From Pyricularia pennisetigena (lineage: Eukaryota; Ascomycota; Sordariomycetes; Magnaporthales; Pyriculariaceae), in contig NC_043741.1 in assembly GCF_004337985.1 (NCBI RefSeq), forward strand, positions 6,272,417-6,336,416: a stretch of DNA of 64,000 nt. The letters run 5' to 3'. The notes under the pieces were generated by a model. That model saw nothing but the letters and a program-made list of their open reading frames with translations, had not been told where the DNA came from and did no database searches. The translations under genes and the position numbers were made by a program. Shown here one piece after another: positions 11,769 to 22,084 of this stretch. Every line of letters begins with the position of its first letter. Positions within the stretch are counted from its first letter, which is position 1.

Positions 11769-12389
11769 CTAGGTAGGTGTACCAGTGCAACTGTCTATGT
11801 CAGCTGCCCCTAGTTTGACGAACCGAGGACGTTGTTGAACAGAGGCCGCCTCTGTGACTCCTGACGGGAGGAAGCATATGAAATGTCCTGTTCTGGGATC
11901 ATCGATATTGCGGTGAAGTGGGGGGGTCTCGACAATTTCAAGTCCTGTGCCGTATTTTTTTCCTTCTTCTTGCCCTGCACAGACTCGCTGGGACGGCCCT
12001 GAAAGAAGGCATAAACCCATGCCATCCACAGAGATCGGGCAAGTCAGATGCAGCCCGTGGCATTTAGATGCTATATCGGGCTTTGGCGTCGCAGGGATTT
12101 TCGCAAGGTGTTGATATTGAACCGGATTATCATTCCGTGATGGCAAAAGAGTGCAAGGGTTGAATGGAATATCATGTACGCCAGCACTAAATACGCAGTG
12201 CCAAGATCTCGGAGCCAACAAACAATGTGAGGCTCCAAGCGACTCCTCATTGTCAACCCTCACATGGCTACAGGATACCATGCTGGAGTTCCTAAAGACG
12301 GGCATGCATGCATCCGCGATTCCATGAGTTGATGGACAAAGGCCTCTTGGAAGAATCAAGTCGAAGCCAGTCCAATCGACAAGATGCAT
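11769..12389 (-). CDS. Doubtful 206-codon Cys-containing ORF
   Basis: An ATG-initiated open frame of 206 codons with about a dozen Cys residues, no signal peptide, no recognisable domain and no clear splice sites. It lies in the long spacer upstream of the Zn2Cys6 gene. Length alone is only mildly unexpected by chance in this composition. Listed for completeness; it may be non-coding. Confidence 0.12.
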   Translation of the reverse strand: MHLVDWTGFDLILPRGLCPSTHGIADACMPVFRNSSMVSCSHVRVDNEESLGASHCLLAPRSWHCVFSAGVHDIPFNPCTLLPSRNDNPVQYQHLAKIPATPKPDIASKCHGLHLTCPISVDGMGLCLLSGPSQRVCAGQEEGKKYGTGLEIVETPPLHRNIDDPRTGHFICFLPSGVTEAASVQQRPRFVKLGAADIDSCTGTPT

Positions 12390-12903
12390 TCGCCCGGCTT
12401 CTAGCCGTTTCGGGATTACTTGCCAGTGAACCCAGTCGCTGTTGGTTTGGTCCGCCTAGCGAAGGGATCAAATTTCCCGGTGCATGCTGTACAAGCTTTT
12501 AAGCCATGGCTACACATCGGCATGTGAGTGTTGAGAACAACGCGCAATCCATAATTGCTGGTGCGTATTATGTGCTGTGCTGCGTGGGCTTTGTGCATAC
12601 CTAGAATGCCGATTAAAACATCAATATGAATGGGTTCCACCGGGCCCGTTCTGAAATCGCCCCTGTTGATGCTGGAACTGACTCCTCTGACCCGGGCAGC
12701 GAAGTAGGTGGGTAGCCGGCCGACGAAAGTATCGTGAGTACCGTCGCACCAGCGAAATCAATGGCGGAGCGAGCGTCTGCCCTGGCTGTGATCTGTCTGC
12801 CTTCACACTGCGTCGCCATCGAGGAATGCATGCAGTATACTAATTTTGAAATGGATGTCTTTTTATTTCCTGAAGAGCAAGTTTTGAGCGATTAAAACCA
12901 TTC

Positions 12904-12905
<2 letters not shown>

Positions 12906-12952
<47 letters not shown>
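12906..12952. repeat. A47 homopolymer
   Basis: An uninterrupted run of 47 A, the longest homopolymer in the window. It resembles a retroposon tail, but I cannot define an element body or convincing target-site duplications around it. Confidence 0.9.
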
Positions 12953-12954
<2 letters not shown>

Positions 12955-13245
12955 AAGCTCGGCTGTCATAGCTTCTAGCGTAGGCTGCAGAAGCGGTTCA
13001 ATTTCTCCAATACATGCACAGTTCTGTAGTGTCCTAAACTTTTACCTCCGATCTGTTTGGTCTTTTNNTCCTGTTCTCCACCACCAACCCACTTGCCGAA
13101 AAAAAAAAAAAAAAAAGTACTGTAGTCCGCTGAAGCTTGTTAATTGCCCAGTCCTGGATTGAGGAAGCAAAAGGACAAACCTCATCTGAAAATCAATCCA
13201 AAAGGGTTACATCTGCTATCGATTGGCATAAAACAGACAGCCAAG

Positions 13246-14784
13246 ATGTTTGCCGTCCCTGGGTGGTCGCTTTCTGCAGACAAGCTCAAGACAGAGACTG
13301 TAGCAAAATCGTCAAGTGGCCCAGCGGCTGCACCCTCAAGGAAAAGAAAAAGAGTCAAAGTTCCCGCCGAAGATGTGACCAAGGACAATGTCACAGATCT
13401 ATGGGAGCAAATTATTGAAAACAAGGAGAAAACCAAGGGCGCGGCTCCCTCCAAGCCAAAGGATAGCAAGCGGCAAAAAGTGAAGAAAGGCGACCGTCCT
13501 CCTGGCGGAGCAGAATCAGCACCGACGCCGAATACCCAGTCAAAACCTGACCAGGCGAGTCCCATAGATGGAGACCCTGCCGGCAAGTCAGAGAAAAAAT
13601 CCAAGAAGAACAAGATCAACAAGAAGTATGGAGGCAAGGATGAGACCGCCGAATCCTCGCCGGCAACCCAGCCGTCGGCAACGACGACAACAGCACCAGC
13701 AGCAGCGAGCAAGCCGCCGCCGCCGCCGCCAAAGCTCACCCCGCTGCAGGCGTCTATGCGCGCCAAACTGATCTCTGCTCGCTTCAGGCACCTCAACGAA
13801 ACGCTGTATACGCGTCCGTCAGAGGAGGCCTATAGGCTGTTTGACGAGTCACCCGAGATGTTTGCCGAGTACCACGAGGGGTTCCGCCAGCAGGTCGAGG
13901 TTTGGCCCGAGAACCCTGTGGACGGCTATATCGCCGACATCCGCGCTCGTGGTGCCGTCCGGCCGCCCCCATCGTTCCACGGCAAGAACGGCAAGCGGCC
14001 CCCGAAGAGGCAGCCGCCGCCCGGGCCCGGCGATCTCGAACCTCTGCCGCGCACCGCGGGCACCTGCACCGTGGCAGATCTGGGCTGCGGCGACGGTCGT
14101 CTCGGCAGCGAGCTGCAGCCTCTGGCCGACAAGTTGCGCGTCCAGGTCCTGAGCTTCGATCTGCACAGCCCGGCGCCGCACGTGACCAAGGCCGACATGG
14201 CCAACGTCCCCCTCCCAGATGGCTCGGTCAACGTCGCCGTCTTCTGTCTCGCCCTGATGGGAACCAACTGGCCGGCCTTCATCGAGGAGGCCTATCGACT
14301 GCTGCACTGGAAGGGCGAACTATGGGTGGCCGAGATCAAGAGCCGGTTCGCACCGGCCGGCGCCAGGAACAAGAGGGGTTCCGCTGCCGTCGTGGACCAC
14401 AGCGTTGGCAAAAGGCGCAAGAAGTCGGCCAAGGCAGGCGAAGACGATGCCAATGGCCAGGCAGAGGCGCTAGCCGTCGAGGTTGATGGAGCCGATGACA
14501 GGCGAGGTGAGACGGATGTATCGGCTTTTGTGGAAATTCTCACAAGACGGGGTTTTGTTCTTTGCGGCAACGGTGGCGATGGGATTGACCTCAGCAACAA
14601 GATGTTTGTCAAGATGCGTTTCATCAAGGGAGCAGCCCCCACGGTTGGCAAGTGCGTGACCAAGACCCCCAAGCCCCTAGAGATCACTGGGTTGTCTAGG
14701 AAACGTGGACCGGAGATTCCTGACGCACCGGATGTGGCGGAGGAGGCCAAGGCTCTCAAACCGTGCGTGTACAAGATTCGTTAA
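13246..14784 (+). CDS. rrp8: 25S rRNA adenine-N(1) methyltransferase Rrp8
   Basis: Nucleolar SAM-dependent enzyme; family members methylate N1 of an adenine in helix 25.1 of large-subunit rRNA and act in early pre-rRNA cleavage. Intronless, 512 aa. The N-terminal ~180 residues are a Lys/Ser/Pro-rich tail with basic clusters (RKRKRVKV, KKSKKNKINKKYGG) suited to nucleolar targeting. The conserved domain opens with LTPLQASMRAKLISARFRHLNE. Methyltransferase motif I is VADLGCGDG (276-284), and the motif IV region is VAVFCLALMGTNW (from 330). A low-complexity insertion (near AVVDHSVGKRRKKSAKAGEDD) splits the C-terminal part. The start was chosen at MFAVPGWSLS, which matches the usual Rrp8 start; the upstream in-frame ATG at 13144 would add 34 residues of no conserved character. 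It converges with ddi1. Confidence 0.92.
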   Translation: MFAVPGWSLSADKLKTETVAKSSSGPAAAPSRKRKRVKVPAEDVTKDNVTDLWEQIIENKEKTKGAAPSKPKDSKRQKVKKGDRPPGGAESAPTPNTQSKPDQASPIDGDPAGKSEKKSKKNKINKKYGGKDETAESSPATQPSATTTTAPAAASKPPPPPPKLTPLQASMRAKLISARFRHLNETLYTRPSEEAYRLFDESPEMFAEYHEGFRQQVEVWPENPVDGYIADIRARGAVRPPPSFHGKNGKRPPKRQPPPGPGDLEPLPRTAGTCTVADLGCGDGRLGSELQPLADKLRVQVLSFDLHSPAPHVTKADMANVPLPDGSVNVAVFCLALMGTNWPAFIEEAYRLLHWKGELWVAEIKSRFAPAGARNKRGSAAVVDHSVGKRRKKSAKAGEDDANGQAEALAVEVDGADDRRGETDVSAFVEILTRRGFVLCGNGGDGIDLSNKMFVKMRFIKGAAPTVGKCVTKTPKPLEITGLSRKRGPEIPDAPDVAEEAKALKPCVYKIR

Positions 14785-15354
14785 TATGCATATACTCGTC
14801 GGAGCAACTATAAATGAATTTGCCCAGCAAAAAAGTTCCTGTGTACAAAAATATATTGGCGTGAATGGTGCGAGATAAATCCAAGCACCACATAGTTTTC
14901 TTTTCGTTCTTTCTTTTTTCAGGTACGCATTCATCACTTGGCAGACAAAAAAAATAAAAAAAAAAAAAAAAAAACATTATGCACCGAAAAATGTTTGCAT
15001 AAATCATAGTTCTATTCCCCTGAGTCCAAACCGAATCTACCATGCGAATATGCATCGACGCCTGCCATTTCCGTGTTTGCGCCATGGTAGCAAAACATGC
15101 TGTGATCGTTAAAATCCCAAAATAAGATAGTCGTAAAATCAAGAGGACAAAAGTGTCATGGCAGTAATGCTGCAACCACAGTGCCCAAGATTACGAGTCA
15201 TCATGTTACTGCGGCAAAATATTCAGGTCTTGATCGTCAAAAATTCCTGAAGCTCCTACCGACAGACCTAAGCTGAGAAAAATTGCGCGCAACCTGAATT
15301 TGCGACCACGCCCTCAGTCCAGTGCCACATCTAGATATACGTAAGTGACGACTG
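14785..15354. other. Convergent 3' region between rrp8 and ddi1
   Basis: A 570-bp spacer between two convergent genes, with an A-rich run interrupted by one T (about 14947-14974). No gene is seen. Confidence 0.6.
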
Positions 15355-16809
15355 TTACAGCTGCTGGTAGAGGTAGTTCGCAGCATACTCCAGGTTTCCG
15401 TCAGTCGATCTTAGTGCCTCGATGGCTTTCTCTCGGCTAAATCCCAGTCCCATCAAAGTATCAATATGCTCCTGAGGATATGCCGGGGCTGAGGCTTGAG
15501 CAGGTGCTGGTGCCGGTGCCGGTGGTGTTGGTGTGGTCGACGCTGGATTAGCTACGCCTGCCGAAGAACTAGTTGCCGCTGGAGCCCTGACTGCGCCCGA
15601 GCGCGCACCAATGGTCGTGCCACCTGGTCCGCTGATGGTAGGTTCGTCAAGAATTTGATCCTCCAGCTGCCTTGGTATGTCGGCCTCACCCAAGAAATCG
15701 ATTTCTTGGCCCTGGATGACAAGCTTGTTCTTCATGAGATCAATGCAAGCTTGATACCTCTTGAGCATGTCTATGCCCAGCAGGAGGTCGACTGCCTTGC
15801 CTTCCATGACGGTAAAGCTACAGGGCAGGTGGAGGCTGCCAATCTTGATGGGGGCAGTGTGAACTCTGCCGATGATGTTGGCTGTTCCTACGCCACGGGC
15901 AATGCCTGAAAACCGGGTATCCACAAGCCTCATGATTCCGCAAGCCTCGGCACATGCCGGAGACATAATAGTCACCTGCGCACCCGAGTCCACAAGAGCC
16001 TGGACCTTGTTGCCATTGACTTCGACGTTGCAATATAACAGATGCACTTGACCGAAGACTAGAAGGCGTGCAAGTAAATGTTAGTAACGAGGCCGTCATA
16101 GATCAGGACGTAAAAATCTACAGGTTACTTGCCTTCCGGAGTGTGCTCCATGGCACTCTGGAGGTTCTCCTGTACGCACTCCTGCCTGATCATTTCCTCG
16201 ATCTTGGCTTGAGATTCCACATTGAACGGATCGTCATTTAATGCCTGTATCGCCCTCTGTCGCTCAGCACGCTCCCTTCGTTCTCGATCACGGTCACCGG
16301 ATATCATATTCCGGAATGCCACTGGATCGTCAAGCACCGCTGCTAGTTGGGGGTTCCTGGCTTCAACCGCCGCCCGAGTGGCTGGGTCTCCCAGTATAGT
16401 GAGCCTCATAACCTCTGGGTCATGTTCTAGTGCAGCGGAGCTCTGCTGTTCGCGTTGTTGTCTCCCGGGATTGGAAGGGCCCGCGCCAGCATTTGATCTC
16501 GGCGACCGTACATGAAGCGCGAGCATCTCTCCATCGCCTATCTGCAACTCCTCCATGGTTTTTGAACTGTCTATAATTAGGCGACCGTTGTGGTAAAGGT
16601 GCTGTGATCTCGGGTCGATACCAGTCTCGGCTTGAACGGAGCTCCGAACTGTGTCGAGGGTCATGTCCGGAAAGATCTCCAGAGAGAGGATTTCCTGGTC
16701 TTCGGCATCCGGCTTTGTGATACTCAGAGTGACACGCCTGCAAGCCACACAAGTTAGCCATCAAAGACAAGATTGGATCGGGACGCAGAACCTGCAGGTG
16801 TGACTACAT
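15355..16809 (-). CDS. ddi1: DNA-damage-inducible protein 1 (ubiquitin-receptor aspartyl protease)
   Basis: Shuttle protein that binds ubiquitinated clients and the proteasome; family members also carry a retropepsin-like protease. Three exons: 16809-16808, 16737-16133 and 16058-15355, giving 436 aa. Domain order is UBL (1 to ~75), helical linker, retropepsin domain with catalytic DSGA at 226-229 ([10 protein letters not shown]), Pro/Ala linker, and C-terminal UBA (~396-436, [11 protein letters not shown]). The reading frame upstream of CGT GTC ACT has no ATG in the second exon. The only continuous solution is a start codon split AT|G by a 70-bp intron (16738-16807, donor GTAGTC, branch-like CTAAC, acceptor TTGCAG). 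The second intron (16059-16132, 74 bp) is GC-AG (donor GCAAGT). The start is therefore inferred; the rest is secure. Confidence 0.9.
16059..16132 (-). other. GC-AG intron in ddi1
   Basis: A 74-bp intron with donor G|GCAAGT and acceptor TTCTAG. Joining gives [13 protein letters not shown] in frame, continuing from the linker into the protease domain. The GT donor candidate 4 nt later shifts the frame. Confidence 0.85.
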
Positions 16810-17445
16810 TGTGATGGTTGGGGGGGCGTGTCTGCCCTTGTTGATCGTAGCGGGCAGGTCTCGAGGCAGAGTTGGGATGTACAAGCGACGCTTGTGACCG
16901 CTTTGCGGTTGGTTTGTTTTGTATCTGGGCAAAGAGAGGAAATTTGAAGAAAGGAGAACTCAGAAATCGATGTTCTCAATCAATCGATCCGACACGTTGC
17001 TGCTTGCTTGTAAATCGGAAGGGTTCGGGCAACGGACAGTTGGGGCTATAATTGGTTAGCATTAGACTAGTTTGGGGGCGATCTTTGTAGCTTTGACAAG
17101 GTATGAGCTTCAATTCTAGACGGGCATAGAAGCCAGCCAAGCATTAGCAAGCAAAACGCCGTCATCGCCGCGGGGTTGGCGGTCCCATAATAGGGTGGAT
17201 CTAGCGGTCAGTGGGGTTGTCTTCCCCATAGGAATCTGCAAAGTGCTGCTTCTCAGATCAGTTAGGAGCCTATCGGTTGCTGAGATGGAAAAAATAATCC
17301 CGAATTTTCTTGACAAATGCCACACATGAAGCTGGTGTAGGGGCATAAATTGGCTAGCTTGTTCTGCATACATATCACGTGTGCAAGATACGCTCACTGG
17401 CTGTTGAGGGTCAACCACCGATCTGGGCTACACCGGCTATAATTC

Positions 17446-17475
17446 CGTAATCCCACCACGATCGGTGGGATATTA
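17446..17475. repeat. Inverted repeat / potential hairpin
   Basis: Perfect 8-bp arms ATCCCACC and GGTGGGAT (17450-17457 and 17464-17471) flank a 6-nt loop ACGATC. The outer bases GTAAT and ATTAC extend the pairing past a 2-nt bulge. It lies between divergent genes and could be a binding site for a dimeric regulator or a relic of a mobile-element end; neither is shown. Confidence 0.7.
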
Positions 17476-17610
17476 CTATCGCGGAACCGTACCTAGCAAC
17501 TACAGTAGGTATCAAAAGCCAGTGATACTCGGGCTGTTAGTTCCGCAACCAGTTCATGATTTCATCCCATAAAAGGTTTCACGCCTACAGGACTTTCCGG
17601 CAAGGGAAGT

Positions 17611-17626
17611 TACCTTACCTTACCTT
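17611..17626. repeat. (TACCT)3 tandem tract
   Basis: Three tandem TACCT pentamers, one of several TAGG/CCTA-type short arrays in the intergenic regions of this window. Confidence 0.8.
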
Positions 17627-18945
17627 TTATGGTACTTTATGTCCCGATCTGATTCCCAAAATATTCAGCCCGACCTTCTTACTGGCTAGTTTAGACTGGG
17701 TTATTTATTATTTCTTGTGACACATGGGAACAAACGAATCGCCAGTCTGGTATCCTAGATGGACGGACCATTACTCCGTACATAAGTATCCGTACTCCGT
17801 AGGTAAGGCATATGCACCTTGGCAGCCCCATTCTCTCAGCGCTCCACATCCCGTCATGGGATGGCAGGTGAACCGGCCCATATTCACCACCATTTTTTTA
17901 TCGAAAAGGGGCTTAGCGGCCTGCTACCACCCAATCTCGATCAAGGCACGCTTTTGAGGCTAGCCAGTCCCAGCTCTGATGGGCAGATTTTCCTGTAATA
18001 TGTTCTTGGTCATCAGGAGTGCGATCTGCTAGGCTAGATGCCTCACTTCCTTTCCTCCCCATAAACTGGGGTTCGGCTGGTAGCCGGCCCACCCACACCT
18101 CTACCGGCTTTCAGTATTGCCATCACGCGCCATCCTTCCAGGACTTTGATGTTATTGTTCTTGGCATATTCTGCAGAAGAAATGGACGCCTGTATCCAGG
18201 CACAAAACCAAGACAAATCCACCTAACATACCTTGAAATGCTTATCTTGTTCACAATCGGTTCGCTTAGAATGTTCCTCTTTTCATCACATACTTGCGCC
18301 CTGAACTACTACCTGCCTACCTACCTTCGGTTGTCTACCTTGCCTACCTCCCTGGGTAGTAACTACTCACCTTGATATGTGTGCTGCTTCATTACTTGGC
18401 AGAAAGCAAGCAAGGACTACCGACAGCGTGTGTAACCTAACCGCATGTCTTCCCCGTACTCCCTGCTCGTAGCTTGAATTCTTCTACCCCTCCATCCTTG
18501 GCCTTAAATCAAGTCAAGTCCAACCTGAAGTTTTGATCGCAATCATCATCAAACACTCATCTTGGTTTTTTTTTTTTTTTTGTCTACCATCATCTTACAT
18601 AGCTAGGTATGTAAGATAAAGTCGCATCCTCAACCAGGGTACTTATTTATCTGCCTACTTTATAAAGGTAGTTTGTACCTAGTGCACATTGAAACAAAAG
18701 CGGAAAGCCAACTTATGGTCAGATTGGCTTATACCTCTTCGAAATTCGAATCGATTGTTGCAGTCACCATCAATTCAAGTGCATACTACTTTTACAATCT
18801 CGATCATTTGGTACCCCGACGTCACGCAAGAGTGTTATACGGCCCGCCAGCAGCTGGAGACTCGTCCCAACGACCCAGACTCGTGGAAACGATACCTCTT
18901 TTTTAACTTTCAAAGAGCCAGCCTACGAGAAACTTCTGCGTAAAC

Positions 18946-20002
18946 ATGCCACGTCCTTTAGCGATACCGGACAGTTCTGACGACGAGGGCGCCGTCGACA
19001 TGGACGAAGATGTCGACGAAGGGTTCGCGGCACTTCAAAGGAGCCTCAGTCACAAGCGTCGCGAAGAGGAGAACAACACTTCGCCAATTCAAAAGATATT
19101 GCCTTTCACGTTTGCCCCCAACATTGGACCCCTTGGCATATCCGACCTTGATTCGTGCGTTGCGTTGGAAAATGCAGCTTTTTCACCACACCATCGCGCC
19201 ACACGGGACAAGGTGAGTGACTATAGATCGTGTACCTGTAACTATGCTTCATGACCTGCTCCAGGAACGGAACATAGCGATCGCCGCCTACATCGATGTA
19301 GTTCCACGCAGATGCGCATGCTTACATTGATTCTAGCTCGAGTACCGACTCACAGCCTGTCCAGAACTGTGCCTAGGCCTCTACTGCACTGTGGTTCCCA
19401 GCAAAGCCAAGGCTTTCGACATCGAGACTCTTCCTATGGCAAAACCAGTTGAGACGGATAGGGGAAATGGCGCTGTGAGCGTGTTGCTTGCCCATATCAT
19501 CGCGACCGGCTCACAGTCCAATCTTATCACGGATAGTGATATGGACTATCCAAAAGACTGGAAGACAGCCGGCTTTAGAGAATCCAAAGTTGGACATCGA
19601 GAAAGCAGCCGGACGGTGGCCATTCACTCGCTAGCGGTTGTACCTCGACTGCAAGGATGCGGTCTCGGCAAGCTCATACTGAAGGCATACTTGCAGCAGA
19701 TCAACAACTCTGGGATTGCCGACAGGGTTGTACTTATTTGCGAGGATGTGAGCTTTGCAGGTCTAGCCTTCTATCAACCCGAAGTGGTTAGTACTGACAA
19801 AATACGTCTGACTAGCACCTGGTTGCATACTACAAGCGATTTGGGTTCAAGCATATCGGCGCAAGCAAATGCGAATTCGGAGGTGGTGGCTGGCATGACA
19901 TGGTAGAAAACCCCTAGTTTACCGTCACATCCTTCCGGAATGAACTAACAAGTCGCTTAGGTATTTGAACTGGTCGGGCCACCCAAGATCGGTCAAATTT
20001 GA
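18946..20002 (+). CDS. GNAT-family N-acetyltransferase (arylalkylamine/polyamine type)
   Basis: Acetyl-CoA-dependent transferase of the AANAT-like fungal group; the substrate is probably a small amine such as a polyamine, but the sequence does not fix it. Four exons: 18946-19212, 19337-19747, 19816-19902 and 19961-20002, giving 268 aa. The first ~40 residues are acidic and disordered (DSSDDEGAVDMDEDVDEG). The acetyl-CoA loop is VVPRLQGCGLGK (residues ~191-202), matching R/Q-X-X-G-X-G/A. A C-terminal HLVAYYKRFGFKHIG and EFGGGGWHDM complete the fold. The third exon only joins correctly with donor GTGAGC at 19748; a later GT would leave an intron near 30 bp. Without the last intron the frame ends five codons after 19902. 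Family confidence is high, exact function low. Confidence 0.85.
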
Positions 20003-20605
20003 GCGCGATATTTCTCGTTATAAGGGTGTACTCGGCGCATGGTGTTTTGAGTGTTTTTCTTTGCACTAGGGAAACAAATGGTTGCAAGAGCCAGAGAAAT
20101 CGACAGCCCCACAGGAGAGTTCCACAGGCAAATTTACGCCTGAATACAGAGATCAAATACCAGCACATGAGCACTTTGATGATGGCGCTGTCCAGCACGC
20201 GTTGCATCCATCGGTGATGTTTTTGCCGTTTTTTTTTTTTTTTTTTTTTGCAAGAATAGATCTAGAGCTTAGCATAAACATATTTCTTTAACCCGGTAGA
20301 GCCAAGCGAATAACCCTTTAGCTCAGACAGAGGTAGATGGGTTTGCGATAACAATAGGTATGGATGGGGCCTGCCCCGATTTGGTAGAAGAAAGGTAACA
20401 AAAACCTACCAGAATTTGGAGACGCTAGCAATGGCGGCTGGGTCAATCAGTCCCATCCTTGAACATTGTTTGCTTGTGCCAACAGGACTGCCCTGCGCAT
20501 ATATTTTCAGTTGAGGAATACCTAAATATTTTACGGACTCCCTGTCTGACATTCTCTACTTTTTCTTCTTTAACTTTGCCAGCGAAAAAGAAAAAGAAAG
20601 CAAAC
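20003..20605. promoter_or_regulatory. Spacer with the ura5 promoter
   Basis: A 603-bp tandem spacer holding the 3' UTR of the GNAT gene, a T21 run (20229-20249) and the ura5 promoter. A pyrimidine-rich and then A-rich leader directly precedes the ura5 ATG. No other gene is seen. Confidence 0.6.
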
Positions 20606-21313
20606 ATGGCCGACCAAACTCTGGCGCCTTACAAGGCGGACTTTCTCAAGGCATCCATTGATGGCGGGGTACTCAAATTCGGCACCTTTGAGCTCAAGTC
20701 GAAGCGCATAAGCCCGTACTTCTTCAACGCCGGCAACTTCCACCGCGGCTCTCTCTCCGTCTCTATCGCAAACGCATACGCCAAGGCCATAATAGAGGCT
20801 CGCGAGCAGACCGGGCTTCACTTTGACATACTGTTCGGTCCCGCCTACAAGGGAATCCCCCTGGCCACGGGGACGCTCAACAGGCTCTGCGAGCTTGACC
20901 CGGCGCACTACGCCGATGTGAGCTGGTCGTTCGATCGCAAGGAGGCCAAGGACCACGGCGAGGGTGGCAACATTGTGGGCGCAGCGCTCGAGGGGAAGAA
21001 GGTCCTAATCGTCGACGATGTGATCAGCGCGGGCACGGCCAAGCGCGAGGCCATCGCTAAGATTCGCCAGGAGGGTGGCGAGGTTGTCGGCATCGTCGTC
21101 GCCGTCGACCGCATGGAGAAGCTGCCATCGCCCGACGGAGACGACAGCAAACCCATGCCTAGCGCTCTCGGCGCCCTGAAGAAGGAGTACGGCCTGCCCA
21201 TCATTGCCATCCTTACTCTCGACGACATCATCGCTGGCATGAAGAGCTTTGCCACGGAGGACGACATCCGGAGGACGGAAGAGTACAGGAGTAAATACAA
21301 AGCGTCGGACTGA
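20606..21313 (+). CDS. ura5: Orotate phosphoribosyltransferase
   Basis: Cytosolic enzyme of de novo pyrimidine synthesis: orotate + PRPP to OMP + diphosphate. Intronless, 235 aa, normal for fungal Ura5/PyrE. The substrate region [17 protein letters not shown] starts near residue 32. FGPAYKGIP is at 77-85. The flexible catalytic loop with Lys/His is [11 protein letters not shown] (111-121), and the PRPP-binding signature is [13 protein letters not shown] (133-145). All key residues appear intact. The start [10 protein letters not shown] was chosen because the upstream in-frame extension (from 20459) is pyrimidine-rich leader sequence. The gene stands alone, with nog1 downstream on the same strand. 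Confidence 0.96.
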   Translation: MADQTLAPYKADFLKASIDGGVLKFGTFELKSKRISPYFFNAGNFHRGSLSVSIANAYAKAIIEAREQTGLHFDILFGPAYKGIPLATGTLNRLCELDPAHYADVSWSFDRKEAKDHGEGGNIVGAALEGKKVLIVDDVISAGTAKREAIAKIRQEGGEVVGIVVAVDRMEKLPSPDGDDSKPMPSALGALKKEYGLPIIAILTLDDIIAGMKSFATEDDIRRTEEYRSKYKASD

Positions 21314-22084
21314 AATGCACGCCATGTCGCGAGAATTTTGAAAGAGCTAGCACATCAATCCCTCCCTCACTGCACATGTAGATCCGCACTTGATACGACT
21401 TGACACTCGACTGCATGCACCATTGACAAGCGATAGCCACGAAGTTATAGAGTCTGAAATCAGGCTCGGATGGATGCATATTGTTAAGAGTTGATACTCT
21501 CTCGAGAGTGCTAATATGACATATGCGCGGTCTCTTGGCAAACCGGTGGAAGTGGCAGCAGACGCGCAAAAATAGTTTTTTTTTTTTTTTTTTCCTTCCC
21601 AAGGTGGGGCTGCAGGGTGCAGAATTACCGATATTCACCAAACCCTCCGGCCCTTGCGTATCTGCTGTAAAAGGGCGAGATTGATCCATCCCATATGGCG
21701 CAAGGCTGAAGCTAACAAATACTGGTAACGCCTGCGTTGAAGTATATTTCGTAGGCTGTAGAAAGAGCCTTACAGAAGCGACCAGCAAGCCAGCGACAGT
21801 CATGTACATATGCTCTCTTGAACCTTGACGAGTGCGGGGAAGACGTACTATCGTTCATGGGGCAGGGGTCTTGATAACAGCCCGATAAGGATTCTAAAAT
21901 TTTCTTATCCACGACATTTTTTTGCAGTCCCCGCCCGCCCACCGCCGCTCACAGAACTGCAGACAGCGACCGACTTTGTGGCGACGCTGGACTTTGCGAC
22001 CATAACAACAACACAAGTCCAACTCGGATTAAGCCCGCGATAAACAGGCCTCCGGATTGCCTGCATTCTCACGGACGCGCCAAA
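21314..22084. promoter_or_regulatory. Spacer with the nog1 promoter
   Basis: A 771-bp tandem spacer. It includes the ura5 3' UTR, a T18 run (21576-21593) and the region upstream of nog1. Short ORFs are unsupported. Confidence 0.55.

Larger units (their letters stand above)
9176..13245. other. 4.1-kb gene-poor spacer upstream of the Zn2Cys6 gene and rrp8
   Basis: Divergent spacer with no recognised gene. It contains a (TC)8 tract (9821-9836), a (GTT)5 tract near 9978, a T19A26 palindrome (10016-10060), an A47 run (12906-12952), two undetermined bases (13067-13068) and an A18 run (13099-13116). One 206-codon ATG ORF (12389-11769, -) is annotated separately as doubtful. Base composition does not show the AT-rich signature of heavy repeat-induced point mutation. 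Confidence 0.6.
16810..18945. promoter_or_regulatory. 2.1-kb divergent spacer between ddi1 and the GNAT gene
   Basis: Contains the promoters and 5' UTRs of both flanking genes. Notable items are a hairpin (17446-17475), a (TACCT)3 tract (17611-17625), CCTA-type units near 18310-18360, and a T16 run (18566-18581). No protein gene is supportable. Confidence 0.55.

Noticed and set aside
12840..12960. A-tailed retroposon insertion ending in the A47 run
   Set aside because: No element body, internal promoter or convincing target-site duplication can be recognised next to the run.
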